From Closterium sp. NIES-65 (lineage: Eukaryota; Streptophyta; Zygnematophyceae; Desmidiales; Closteriaceae): DNA of 64,000 bases. The position numbers were made by a program, and so were the translations under genes. Shown here piece after piece: positions 9,813 through 20,246 of this stretch. The notes under the pieces are model-generated. The model did no database searches, had not been told where the DNA came from, and saw only the letters and a list, made by a program, of their open reading frames with translations. The stretch covers positions 434,001 to 498,000 of the forward strand of contig CANXME010002014.1 in assembly GCA_948144175.1 (NCBI GenBank). The letters are read 5' to 3'. How positions within the stretch are numbered: position 1 is the first letter of the stretch; each line of letters begins with the position of its first letter.

Positions 9813-12800
9813 GTTGATACCTTCACCCCTGGAGGACAGCGTGTGGCGATCTTTACGTGCTCCAGGACTGGGCGACACCTGGCCACGTTCACGCGTGCGC
9901 CAGGGTCGAGCCTTTTACACACTGACCACTGTGTCTCCCCAGGTAGCTGCTGTCGGTCAGGCATCTACGTCAGGTCAGCTAGACTCCCCCTGCTCGTGTC
10001 GCTCCCTGTCGCACGGGACCGTACTCTGGCACCACCGTCTGGGCCACCCCTCCCTGCCCCGTCTTCGTGACATGCACCGTCGCGTCCTTGTGTCTGGTCT
10101 TCCCCGGACCCTGCCTCCCCTCCCTGCTTCGCCTGCCCCGACCTGCCTTCCTTGCGTCAAGGGGCGGCAGCGCGCTGCTCCTAACTCCTCCTCGTTTCCT
10201 CCGACAGAGGCTCCGCTGCAGACTCTCCACATGGACGTGTGGGGCCCCGCCCGTGTCAGCGGACGGGGTGGAGAGCGGTACTTCCTGCTGGTAGTTGACG
10301 ACTACTCGCGTTACACCACGGTCTTCCCCTTGCGCACCAAGGGTGAGGTCCCTGCTGTCCTGATTCCTTAGATCCAAGCGGTTCGTCTCCAGCTACGCAG
10401 GAGGTTTCAGACCGACCTCCCTGTTCTGCGTCTGCACTTTGACAGGGGCGGAGAGTTCGCCTCCGACCTCTTGCGCGGCTTCTGTCAGGAGGAGGGCATC
10501 ACCCAGTCTTACACGCTTCCGGGCTCACCGCAGAAAAATGGGGTTGCTGAGCGCCGCATTGGCCTGGTCATGGAGATCGCTCGTACCTCCTTGATCCATG
10601 CGGCGGCTCCCCATTCTCTGTGGCCGTTTGCGGTCAGGTACGCCGCACAGTAGCTCAACCTCTGGCCCCGTGTCTCCGTTCCGGAGACCTCGCCCACATT
10701 GCGGTGGACGGGGGAGGTTGGAGATGCGTCGGTGTTCCGGGTCTGGGGTGCCCGTGCTCTTGTTCGCGATACGTCCGCGGACAAGCTCTCCTCCCGCACC
10801 CTTCCCTGTGTCTTCCTTGGCTTTCCAATTGACGCACCTGGCTGGCAGTTTTACCACCCCGCCTCGGGCACTGTCCTGTCTTCTCAGGACGTCACCTTTG
10901 ACGAGTCACTCCCTTTCTACTGCCTCTTTCCCTACCGCACTGCCCCTCTCCCTCCCCCGCCGCTCTTCCTCGTTCCAGGTCCCCCTCCGGGTAGACCCCC
11001 TTCCCCCCCAGGGTCCTGCTCCTTCAGGTGTGTCTCAGGTAGACCCCCCTCCCTTAGCTGAGCCTGTCGAGGTCACTAGCGACTCAGGTGCTGCTGAGGG
11101 TGGTCCTTCTCGTCTAGAGGTGCTGAGCCACTGCGTGCGGTTCTGGAGGGTGTGGGGCCTGAGGGTGCTGAGCCGGTGCGTGAGGTGCTGAAGGGTGTGG
11201 AGCCTGGGGGTGCTGAGCCGGTGCGTGAGGTGCTGGAGGGTGCGGAGTCTGGGGGTGCTCTGCCGGGGCGTGAGGTCCTGGAGGGTGCAGAGTCTGGGCG
11301 TACTGAGCCTGAGGGTGCTGGACTGGTTTCTCACCGGCCCCTTACACCAGCGGAGTTGCGAGAGTGGTTTGCGGTTCGTAAGCGACTGAGGAGGCGTCCT
11401 GGAGTTGACAGTACTGCTGCTGGTGCTGGAGCTGCTGGAGGTGCTGCCGGAGCTACCGGTGGAGCTGGTGGTGCTGCTGGAGCTAGTGGAGGGGCTGCTG
11501 GAGTTGCTGGTGGTACTGCTGTTGGTGCTGCTGGTGCTGGAGCTGCTGGTGGTGCTGCTGTTGGCTTTGGGGGTGGTGGAGCTCCTGGAGGTACCACTGG
11601 AGCTGCTGGTGGTCCTGCTGTTGGCTCTGGGGGTGCTGGTGGTGCTGCGGCTGGTGCTGCTGGTGCTGGAGCTGCCGGTGGAGATGGTGGAGCTGGTGGT
11701 GCGGCTGTTGGTGCTGCTGGTGCTGGAGCTGCTGGAGGTGCTGCTGGAGCTGGTGGTGGTGCTGCTGGTGGTGCTCCTGCTGGTTCTGGGGGTGCTGAGC
11801 GGCCGCGGCTGTACTTCGTTCCGCTCCTAGAGCAGGTTCTTGGTCTCCCGCCTTCTCCTAGTCCTGCTCCTCCCTTAGAGTGTCCACCGCCTGTCCAGTC
11901 CGAGTCACAGTTACAGCCCGCCTCCCCACTGCCTGCTCCGTCTCCTTACACTGGCCTGACAGGAGGTCTTGCTGAGCGTCATGAGCCTGCATCTCGTCCT
12001 GCGTCGCCTGTTCGTGCTGCTCGCACTAGCGGTCGTGGTTCGCGTCAGCGTTCTCCTCCTGCCCTCGGCACGCACCGGATGACTCTGCGTCCTTCCACTG
12101 CTCCACAGCATGTCCCTCTGCCGTCTCCTCCTGAGTCCTCTCTTCCTGCCCTTGCTGACCCGGAGTCTGACTCCCTTCATGCTACTAGTCCCACTGTCAT
12201 GCGTCTCCTGGCTACTATTGTCACTGACCCTTCCTTTGAGTCTGCTACTGCGTCTGCGCTAGTTGCCTAGCTTGTCGACTTTGCTGCTCGCTGTCGTCTA
12301 GACTACACTGCTAGTCTTGTTGCTGAGTCTGAGTCTGTCCGTTCTCCGTCCGTCGGGGGTGAGTGTGCCCTAGGCACATACATCCTTGAGGACAGGCAGG
12401 AGGAGTTCCAATGTTTGGCTGCTGCTTCACCTCATCTCGTGTCCATGATGCTTGCCCTTGAGGGAGACCTGGATGCACTAGACATCCCGACTCTGCGCTC
12501 TTACGCAGAGGCGGTTGAGGGTCCCTACTCCTCTCAGTGGCAGGCGGAAATGGACACAGAGATGGCTTCCTAGAAGTCCACAAGCACCTACGTCGACGAG
12601 GTTCCCCCACCTGGGGCGAACATCGTCAGTGGCATGTGGATTTTCAGGGTGAAGCGGACGTCGGGTTCTCCGCCTGTCTTCAAGGCGCGTTATGTGGCTC
12701 GAGGCTTCAGTCAGTGACAGGGAGTTGACTACTTTCAGACCTTCTCTCCCAGCCCAAAGATGACCACTCTTCGGGTACTACTGCACGTCGCTACTCATCG

Positions 12801-14064
12801 TGACTACGAGCTTCACTCTCTTGACTTCAGCACAGCCTTTTTACAAGGCAGCCTTCACGAGGAGATCTGGCTGCGCCGCCCACCTGGCCTCACTTGGTCG
12901 TTCCCCCCTGGTACCCAGTGGAGCCTCCGGCGGCCAGTCTACGGTCTCCGCCAGGCACCTCGTGAGTGGCACGACACACTGAGGACTACGCTTGCGGCTC
13001 TTGGGTTTGCTCCTTCTACTGCTGACCCGTCGCTGGTTCTACGCACCGACACTTCTCTGCCGCCGTTCTACATTCTCGTGTACGTCGACGACTTGGTCTT
13101 TGCTACTGCTGATACTGAGGCACTGACTCTAGTGAAGTCGGAGCTGCAGAAGAGACACACGTGCACAGACCTGGGTGAACTGCGCAGCTATCTTGGCTTG
13201 CAGATCACTCGGGACAGAGCACGACGCACCATCACTCCGACCCAGTCACACATGGTGTAGAAGGTCCTTCAGCGCTTAGACTTCCAGTTCTCTTCGCCAC
13301 AGTTCACTCCTTTGCTTACAGGTCACTCGCTCTCAGCTCTGCCTTCGGATGAGTCCGTAGAGCCGAGTGGCCCGTATCCAGAGCTTGTGGGCTGCCTCAT
13401 GTACCCGATGACCTGCACTCGCCCTGACCTCGCTTACCCTCTTAGCATCCTGGCACGCTACGTTGCGCCCGGGAGACACCATCCAGAGCACCGGAAGGCA
13501 GCTAAGAGGGTGATGCGTTACTTGTGCAGTACGTCAGGCATGGGGCTTGTGCTTGGAGGACGGGGTCCAGTTGTCCTCATTGGTCACGCAGACGCTTCTT
13601 GGGTTGACGACTTGGCTACACAGCGGTCGTCACATGGTTACACCTTCAGCCTTGGCTCCGGTTCTGTTTCTTGGCGGTCTACCCGCTCTTCTTCCATTCT
13701 CAGCTCTAGCTGTGAGGCTGAGATCTACGCAGGGGCCGTGGCTGCACAGGAGCTGCGTTGGCTCACCTACCTGCTGACCAACTTGGGCGAGGTGCCTCGT
13801 TCTCCTCCAGTTCTCTATGTTGATAACAAGGCAATGCTTGCCTTGTGTCGCGAACAGAGATTGGAGCACAGAACGAAGCACATCGATCTTCGCGGCTTCC
13901 TTGCTAGGGAGCTGCAGCAGTGTGGTCGGCTTCGTCTTGCCTACGTGGCCTCTCATGCCAACACTGCTGATGTGTTCACCAAGGCACTTCCGCCTCGTGA
14001 CCATCAGCGTTTCTGTATTGCACTTGGCCTTGTTCCTGTGTCTTCTCACTTACTTACTTCTTAA
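9813..14064 (+). pseudogene. Copia B integrase, reverse transcriptase and RNase H, broken
   Basis: Homologous to copia A pol, mainly in one frame (9814-10371, 10471-10653, 10699-11061, 11152-12270, 12760-13260, 13312-14064), with frameshifts near 9915 and 10985 and stops at 10369, 10651, 12268, 12571, about 12716 and 13258. Recognisable parts: WHHRLGH; integrase HMDVWGP and QKNGVAERR; a long Gly/Ala linker (about 11400-11800); RT with YVDD near 13084; RNase H with HADASW and YVDNKA; natural end ALPPRDHQRF at 14064. Several stops are TAG where A has CAG or TGG (for example 12571-12573). Non-functional. Confidence 0.88.
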
Positions 14065-14285
14065 CCTTGCCTGTACTGCGATCTATATTGTATACCTGCA
14101 CTTGTTTAGTAGTCATCACTGTACTGTAGCTTTTGCATATATATACCTCTACATGTGGACTGGTCTTGTGGCCCTTTGCCTGTGCTCAGATTGTGTGGTG
14201 ACGTTGTGATCCACCCTGAGCTTGCTTTGCTTCTCTTGACTGGTCTTGTGACCCCTTGTTCTCCCCCACTTTGCCTATGGGGGTG
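14065..14285 (+). promoter_or_regulatory. 3' untranslated region of copia B
   Basis: Carries the same blocks as copia A: TA-rich stretch, GTGTGGTGAC, GATCCACCCTGAG, GACTGGTCTTGTGACCCC, and the CCCCCA/TGGGGG hairpin with polypurine tract immediately before the LTR. Confidence 0.7.
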
Positions 14286-14418
14286 TGTCAAATGATATAT
14301 ATGCTATATATGTCTAGGCTGTAGTGGGGTAGCTAATATGGGGTACAGCCCCTTCTAGGGTTTCATATTTGTACCTAACTCTTTCATAGTTCATTCATTC
14401 CTGCCTAGTATTCTGAGA
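14286..14418 (+). repeat. 3' LTR of copia B
   Basis: 133 bp, TGTCAAATG...TTCTGAGA. The terminal CA has become GA. Its last 30 bases match 7339-7368. Confidence 0.88.
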
Positions 14419-15245
14419 GTTGGGAATAGTATTTGGGTGAGTGTCGCAGTCGCCGCAGGTATCCCGTGAAGACGAACGACGGTGGCAATGAAGAGCCAAG
14501 CTGTTTCTTCGTCTGATATTGATTATTTGCATGATGCAAAATGTGCCATTTTTTTTTAACCGATCGACGACCACGGGGAAAGCGTCGTTTTTACTTGCCC
14601 CAGCTGGTAACCCCGTCAGAAAGTCCATCGTCACCTGCTTTCAAGAACACTCTGGAGGTGGAATCGGCCGCAACTGCCCCCTGGCCTCTGCCGTGGCGAT
14701 TTCATGAGTTGACTGGTGGGATATGAAGCCACATGCCTTTGTACTTAACTGAACATTTTGGGCCAGTAATAATACAACTACACCTGCTGTCGTGTTTTTT
14801 TTTACCTCGAAGTGTCGTGCGGTAATTCCGTCGTGAGCCGCTTGTAGTAATAATTCCCGCAGGAAAGAGTAACTTGGTACCCAGTTGAGATCGGCGCCAA
14901 CTTTTACGTAATACACCCGTTGTGCTGCTGCAAACTGCTACGAGTTGCCACCAGTGAAGAATGGGTTTGCTTCATAACCGTGGTTGGATATGCCTGTGAT
15001 TAGTGGGCTGGTCTAGGCGAGTAGTACAGCGTGCATTTGGGCAGTTGACCGAGTAAGTGTGAGGAACCTTTCTGTATGTGACCGTGTAATAGAGAAACGA
15101 GTCCAGGAAAATCAATCAGCAAATCTGTCATGGGTTGAGGTGGGGCTGTGCACGAAGTTACTGTAGGGATCAGTGATATGCTCGTAATGTCACGTCTCCG
15201 TCGGCCAAGTAGCAGCGCCACACTTTGGTGGACGATCGCGAACAT
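14395..15245 (-). pseudogene. Fossil Ty3/gypsy pol fragment, minus strand
   Basis: Three pieces in the right order for a minus-strand pol: an RNase H piece (15245-15000; starts MFAIVHQ, like the gypsy REMxAIVH motif), an integrase zinc-finger piece (14916-14641; VPSYSFLRELLLQAAHDG, like the VPxxxxLRxxLLxxxHD motif), and an integrase core piece (14634-14419; TMDFLTGLP then VVVDRLKK). The frames are shifted and stopped. Copia B ends at 14418, so the overlap with its LTR is chance and B probably inserted into, or next to, this fossil. Its left part would lie beyond B. Confidence 0.65.
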
Positions 15246-15684
15246 TTCGCGGTCATGTATCGGGATTTTTTTCTAAGGCAGGTGAAGTTTGTGGGACTCG
15301 TATGCGATGGACTACACGCTCTCGCTGAAGTTCCATGCAACACTACTCCGATGGCAATGTTGCTAGCATAGGTAAACTCTTAAATGGGTTGTGTGGGTCA
15401 GCGTAGGTAAAACGAGTGGCGGGTACAATATATTTTTCAAGGCAAAACGTGCTCTTCTCCCCCCACTTAAAGGCGAACCCCTTTCGCCGCAAGTAGGACC
15501 CCCATTAGCAGTGTAGCGTTTTTTGAAGCCCTACTTAGCAGTCTTGCGTTTCTAGAAAACCTAGCACGCGAGTGTAACTTGCGTTTTTGAAAATTTTGAA
15601 ACCACATCACGATTCTGACTTTTTTTTTAGGCGAGAGAAACCGTGACACGGGTGGGCTACAAGTAGACTCGGAGGTGGGGGAAA
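15246..15684. other. Unassigned spacer
   Basis: About 440 bases of moderate base composition between the gypsy fossil and copia D. I see no open frame of note. Two similar short segments occur at about 15495-15550 (TTAGCAGTGTAGCGTTTTTTG and TTAGCAGTCTTGCGTTTCTAG). It may be more of the same gypsy fossil, too decayed to recognise. Confidence 0.4.
15680..15684 (+). repeat. Target site duplication of copia D (left)
   Basis: GGAAA, repeated at 45128-45132 directly after the 3' LTR. Confidence 0.9.
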
Positions 15685-15816
15685 TGTCAAACATTATATA
15701 TGTTGTGCTTGTTTAGGCTACAGTGGGTTAGCCTATAGGGGGTACACAATTCTAAGGTTAGGTACTTGTACTGATTTCACAGTTAGTTCAATCATTCCTG
15801 TTCGTTCATTCAAACA
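15685..15816 (+). repeat. 5' LTR of copia D
   Basis: 132 bp, TGTCAAACATT...CAAACA. Matches 44996-45127 apart from about three substitutions. Confidence 0.92.
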
Positions 15817-15831
15817 TGGTTTCAGAGTAGG
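15817..15831 (+). other. Primer binding site of copia D
   Basis: TGGTTTCAGAGTAGG immediately after the 5' LTR; the same site as in copia B. Confidence 0.8.
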
Positions 15832-16680
15832 TACTTCGCTAGGACCGTTTTTTTTAGGGCCCACCACTACTGCCTACCTACCTGCGCCCTAGTGCGCCTC
15901 ATGTTTTCACGGCCCCCTAAGGCCCCGCGACCCGCCCCTTAACGGCCCCGTCGCATCCCCTTAGCAACCCTGTCGGCCCCGCGATCGCCCCTAGCGGCCC
16001 CGTCGGCCCCGCGCTAGCCTCCCTAGCGGCCCCTTAAGGCCCCGTCGCCGCCCTTTAACGGCCCCGTCGGCCCCACGCTCGCCCCTAAAGGCCCCTTACG
16101 GCCCCGCGCTCGCCCCTAGAGGCCCCTTATGGCCCCGCGCTCGCCCCTAGAGGCCCCTTACGGCCCCGTCGTATCCCCCTAGCGACCCCGTCGGCCCCGC
16201 GATCGCCCCTAGCGTCCCCATCGGCCCCGCGCTCGCCTCCCTAGAGGCCCCTTAAGGCCCCGTCGCCGCCCTTTAACGGCCCCGTCGGCCACGCGCTCGC
16301 CCCTAGAGGCCCCTTACGGCCCCGCGCTCGCCCCTAGAGGCCCCTTACGGCCCCGCGCTCGCCCCTAGAGGCCCCCTTACGGCCCCGCGCTCGCCCCTAG
16401 AGGTCCCTTACGGCCCCGTCACCTCTCCTTAGCGGCCCCTTGCCGGCTCCGCGTTCGCGCCTTAGAGACCGAGCCGCCCCACGTGAGACCGCCACGGCCC
16501 CTCCAGGACCGAGCCGCCCAGTCCGAGCCGAGCCGCGCGACCCAAACCGAGCCGCGCCGCCATACCCGAGCCGCGCCGCCCTACCTGAACCGAGCCGCGC
16601 CGCCCGTACTGAGCAGCCCCTCTGGACCGAGCCGCCCTACCACACTGCTTACGGCTTCTAGGGTGCTCCCACTGCTACTG
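15832..16680 (+). repeat. GC-rich repeat leader of copia D
   Basis: Built from units of about 31 bases around GGCCCCGCGCTCGCCCC and TAGAGGCCCCTTAC, repeated from about 15910 to 16430, then GAGCCGC-type repeats to about 16640. Copia C inserted at its 3' end; the leader continues as GCTGCTCCCACTGCTCCT just before the Gag ATG at 38692. Confidence 0.8.
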
Positions 16681-16685
16681 CTACT
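16681..16685 (+). repeat. Target site duplication of copia C (left)
   Basis: CTACT, repeated at 38669-38673. It proves that C inserted into copia D's leader. Confidence 0.92.
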
Positions 16686-16808
16686 TGTCAGAACAGCTTA
16701 TGCTTTTATGTAGGCTGTAGTGGGGTATCCCATAGGGGGTACAACCCAATTAGGGTTAGTACTTGTACCCTCTTCATTCATAGTTCATCCCATTCTCGTT
16801 TCTTCTCA
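16686..16808 (+). repeat. 5' LTR of copia C
   Basis: 123 bp, TGTCAGAAC...TTCTTCTCA. Matches the 3' LTR apart from a 5-base gap and a few substitutions. Confidence 0.92.
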
Positions 16809-16823
16809 TGGTTTCAGAGCAGG
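16809..16823 (+). other. Primer binding site of copia C
   Basis: TGGTTTCAGAGCAGG right after the LTR; initiator-Met-tRNA type as in plants. Confidence 0.82.
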
Positions 16824-17871
16824 TTCCCTAGTGGGAACGCTACCTAGGGCCCACCACAAAATATTTTTTTTCCTGCCCGGAGCGCGCCTCAGACTAGACC
16901 GAGTCGCGCGCGCCCCGTGTGCTCGTCGACCCCACGCGCTGCCCTAGCGGCCCCTCCTTGCGCCACCTGTCGACCCCGCGCGCCGCCTTAGCGGCTCCTT
17001 GCGCCGAGCCGTCGACCCCACGCACCGCCCTAGCGGCCCCCCCTGCACCGCCCGTCAACCCCGCGCGCCGCCCAAGCGCCCCCCTGCGCCGCCTGTCGAC
17101 CCCGCGCGCCGCCCTAGCGGCCCCCTGCGCCGCCCGTCGACCCCGCGCGCCGCCCTAGTGGCGACTTACGCCACCCGTCGACCCCGCGCGCCGCCCTTGC
17201 GGCCTCGCCGCCCTTACCTGCGGCCCCACCGCCCTTACCTGCGGTCCTCGCCGCCCTTACCTGCGGCCCCACCGCCCTTCATCTGCGGTCCCCGCCGCCC
17301 TTACCTGCGGCCCCACCGCCCTTCACCTGCGGTCACCGCCGCCCTTACCTGCGGCCCCACCGCCCTTCACCTGCGGTCCCCGCCGCCCTTACCTGCGGCC
17401 CCACCGCCCTTCACCTGCGGTCCCCGCCGCCCTCAACTTCGGCCTCCCCGCCCTTACCTGCGGCCTCGCCGCCCTCACCTGCGGTCCCCGCCGCCCTTAC
17501 CTGCGGCCCACCCGCCTTCCCTGCGGCCCCGTCACCTCGCCGAGCAGACGACCGCTGAGCCGCCCTGCAGCAGCACGGCCGAGCCACCCAGCAGCTGAGC
17601 AGCCGAGCAGCCGAGCCGCCCAGCAGCCGAGCAGCCAAGCCGCCCAGCAACCGAGCAGCCGAGCCGCCCTGCAGCTGAGCAGCCCAGCAACCGAGCCGCC
17701 CTGCAGCCGAGCCGCCGTGCAGCCGAGCCGCCGTGCAGCCGAGCCGACGAGCCGCCGAGCCGCCTAACCGCCGAGCCGCCGAGCCGCCCGAGCAGCCCCG
17801 TCCGGTGAGCACAGTGCCTCTTTCACTGCACTGCCCTCACCCTACTGTCGCACTGCTAGTCTACTGTGGCC
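16824..17871 (+). repeat. GC-rich repeat leader of copia C
   Basis: About 1050 bases. First part (16920-17200) repeats CGTCGACCCCGCGCGCCGCC; second part (17200-17500) repeats GCCCTTACCTGCGGCCCCACC with a longer alternating period; third part (17560-17790) repeats GAGCAGCCGAGCCGCC. The last type also ends the leaders of A and D. Open frames over it (such as 16999-17598) are repeat products. Confidence 0.8.
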
Positions 17872-19352
17872 ATGGCTACCCCTAGTGTCCTCGCTTTTGA
17901 CGCTGAGGGTCGAGCCATTGACTTTGACGTCTGGGTAGATGACCTGCAGCTGTTTTTACAGTGCGATAGGGCAGACGGTCTCTCACTCTTTGACCTCACC
18001 TCTGGCGCCTCTCCTGCCCCTACTGCTGATGCCGACGCCACTGTTCGCTCCCAGTGGGCCACACGCAATGCTGCTGCACGTCTTGATGTGCGTCACCACC
18101 TCGCTACCTCCGAGCGCGCGCACTTTAGTCAGTAAAAGAGTGCTCAGACCTTGTACGACGCTGTAGTTGCACGCTACTCCTCCTCCACTGCCACTGCTGC
18201 AAAGAGCCGTCTCATGCTACCGTACCTCTTCCCTGACCTTGCTGCCTTTCCCACAGTCGCTGACCTCATTACGAACCTCCGCACTAGTGACACTCGCTAT
18301 CGCGCTGCGCTTCCTGCTGACTTCTGCGCAAAGAACCCCCCCCCCCCCCATGTACATCACTCTCTACTACATAGTCACTCGCCTCCCTGACTCCCTTCGC
18401 GTAGTCAGGGACCACTTCCTCTCAGTCTCTCCCACCACTCTCACTGTTGACCTCCTCGAGAAGACCCTCCTAGCGGCCGAGAAGAGCATAGTCGCTGTAG
18501 GGGCCTCTCGTGGTGACCCGCGCACCCCCATCTTTGAGGGGTGTTCCCCCTCCCCCCTTCTACCCTCTGTTGCTTCTGCTGCTGCAGCCGAACTCCTTGG
18601 TCTTGAGTCGGTCGGTGTGGCGTCTGCCCCTAGCGGGAGACGCCGCTCTGGCAAGGGCAAGGGGAGTAGGGGCACTGGAGGCGCGAGCGGGGGCGGTGGA
18701 GGTGGCGGGGGGAGTGGGGGTGGCGGTGGGAGTGGAGGTGGGAGTGGAGGTGTCGGTGGCCGCAGTGGAGGCGGAGGCGGCGGCGGCGGTGGCGGTGGGA
18801 GCGGAGGTGGCGGAGGTGGCGGCAGTGGAGGAGGCGGCGGAGGCGGCGGTAGCAGCGGAGGCGGTTGGGGTGGCGGTGGAGCTGGTCGCGGGTCTATGGA
18901 GAGGAGTGGCTCCGGTGGTGGTCCGCGCCAGCAGCAGCAGCGCGGAAGTGAGACCCTGTCCCCTCAGTAGCTCCGTGAGTGGTACACTGCACGCCAGCGG
19001 GGTGGGGGTTTTGGTCCGTGCACCTACGTTCTCGCACCGGCGACCGTGCGGGTGAGCAGTGTGGGGGTGCGCACCCCACCTAGCGCTGCTTTGGCCGCCT
19101 GACGGACGCGTGGCGTCACCAGTTCCCTGAGGCCACAGAGATCCATCGCTGGGGCGAGCTGTCTAGGGCGGGAGTTGCCATCTATGATCTTGATTTTGAT
19201 GCCATTCTTTCTGCCATGTATGCTGTGACTATTAGTGATGAGGGTGACTGTTACCGGTGTTTCCCGCCCGATCCGGGCATTGAGACTGCTGCTCTAGGTA
19301 CTGGTGCGGCTGCTGCCCTAGGTGCTTGCGACGCTGCTGCTCTAGGTGCTAG
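17872..19352 (+). pseudogene. Copia C gag, first part, broken
   Basis: ATG 17872 begins the same MATPSVLAFD as copia A. Damage: TAA at 18133-18135 (TAC in A), a frameshift at a run of 14 C (18336-18349; 10 C in A), TAG at 18968-18970 where A has CAG, and a small deletion near 19032. The Gly tract spans about 18680-18880. The zinc-knuckle-like region is at about 19018-19090. The coding sequence is cut at 19352 by the LTR of gypsy G1 and resumes, with overlap, at 27563. Confidence 0.88.
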
Positions 19353-19355
19353 TGC
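19170..19355 (+). repeat. Left copy of the direct repeat flanking gypsy G1
   Basis: About 186 bases of copia C gag (GGGAGTTGCC onward), repeated almost exactly at 27563-27748. A normal gypsy duplication is 4-6 bp, so this is not an ordinary target site duplication. Confidence 0.88.
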
Positions 19356-19717
19356 ACGGTTGTGCATATAAGGTGCCAGTATGATTAAGGTGTAGGACGG
19401 GTGTAGTGATGTGTTGTATTTGGTGAATGCAGCCTCAAGGATAAGTAGGTGGGGGGCTGGGAAATTGACGCGGAGTCGGTAGGAGATCACCAAGGGGTGA
19501 AATCCTCGCGACCAATGGGAACAAACCCACCCAGGTCCGAGCCGCACATTGAGAAATGCACGGCTCGAGCCAGGGACAGGTAAGTTCACTCTCACACACA
19601 CACACAATGCTTTCCGTTTGTTATCCTTTCGTATAGTGGATTCTGGTTACCTCTAGCCTTGCCTTTGGTGACACCCACTAAGGGAGGACCGTTGAGGTGA
19701 GAGTCTCGTCACTTTCA
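19353..19717 (+). repeat. 5' LTR of gypsy G1
   Basis: 365 bp, TGCACGGTTGTGC...ACTTTCA. Contains ATATAAGG near its start (19363-19370), a CA repeat at about 19591-19606, and CTTTCCGTTTGTTAT at 19610-19624, which is the exact reverse complement of 19717-19731. Confidence 0.9.
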
Positions 19718-19731
19718 TAACAAACGGAAAG
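19717..19731 (+). other. Candidate self-priming primer binding site of G1
   Basis: ATAACAAACGGAAAG lies at the LTR/internal border. It is a perfect 15-base reverse complement of 19610-19624 in the LTR (and 27369-27383 in the 3' LTR). It does not start with TGG, as a tRNA 3'-end site would. In the yeast element Tf1 the 5' end of the RNA folds back on the primer site to prime cDNA; the same is inferred here if transcription starts near 19610. Confidence 0.6.
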
Positions 19732-20246
19732 AATTCTGCGTGCGTGCAAGCATGGACGGGTACGACGTGCGTTATGGCCGGACGTATAGTCGGCATGAGC
19801 AGGATCGCTCACGGCGCGGACACTCCCGCGAGCGTGGGCGGTCGCTGGAGCGGTCTCCGCGGAGGCCAGATCGATCGCCGCGAAGGCCTGCCTTTCGGGC
19901 GGATCAGGTGCCTCTCGGGCATGAACGCCGAGAGGAAGGATCTGCACAAGGAAGAGCCGGCGGATCGGAATCGGCCATGGTGAGAAGTGATCCGTGGCGG
20001 ACGGAAACGCGCCATGGGGGTGGCGATCTGGGATATCGCCAGGAGACGGGAGCGTATCGCTCGCCGGATGCAAGTTATCGCCGTCGCGAAGATCGGAGGC
20101 GCGGGCGAGGCTTGGAAGGACTGTTTTCGGGCCGAGAGGGAGACCTCAACGCTGGCGGAGTAGAAGAAAGCGACGCGGCGGACACCTCGTAGGAGTTCGA
20201 GCACGGCGATGCGGCGGAGAACGGCGCCGACGGCCGGAAGGAGGAC

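Larger units (their letters stand above)
7339..14418 (+). mobile_element. Copia B: decayed Ty1/copia element
   Basis: Begins with the last 30 bases of its own 5' LTR (7339-7368), which match the end of its 3' LTR (GTTCATTCATTCC to TTCTGA); the rest of that LTR was separated by copia A and lies left of the window. Primer site TGGTTTCAGAGTAGG at 7369. Gag and pol are broken by many stops and frameshifts. The 3' LTR is 14286-14418. It is an older insertion than A, which it hosts. Confidence 0.9.
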
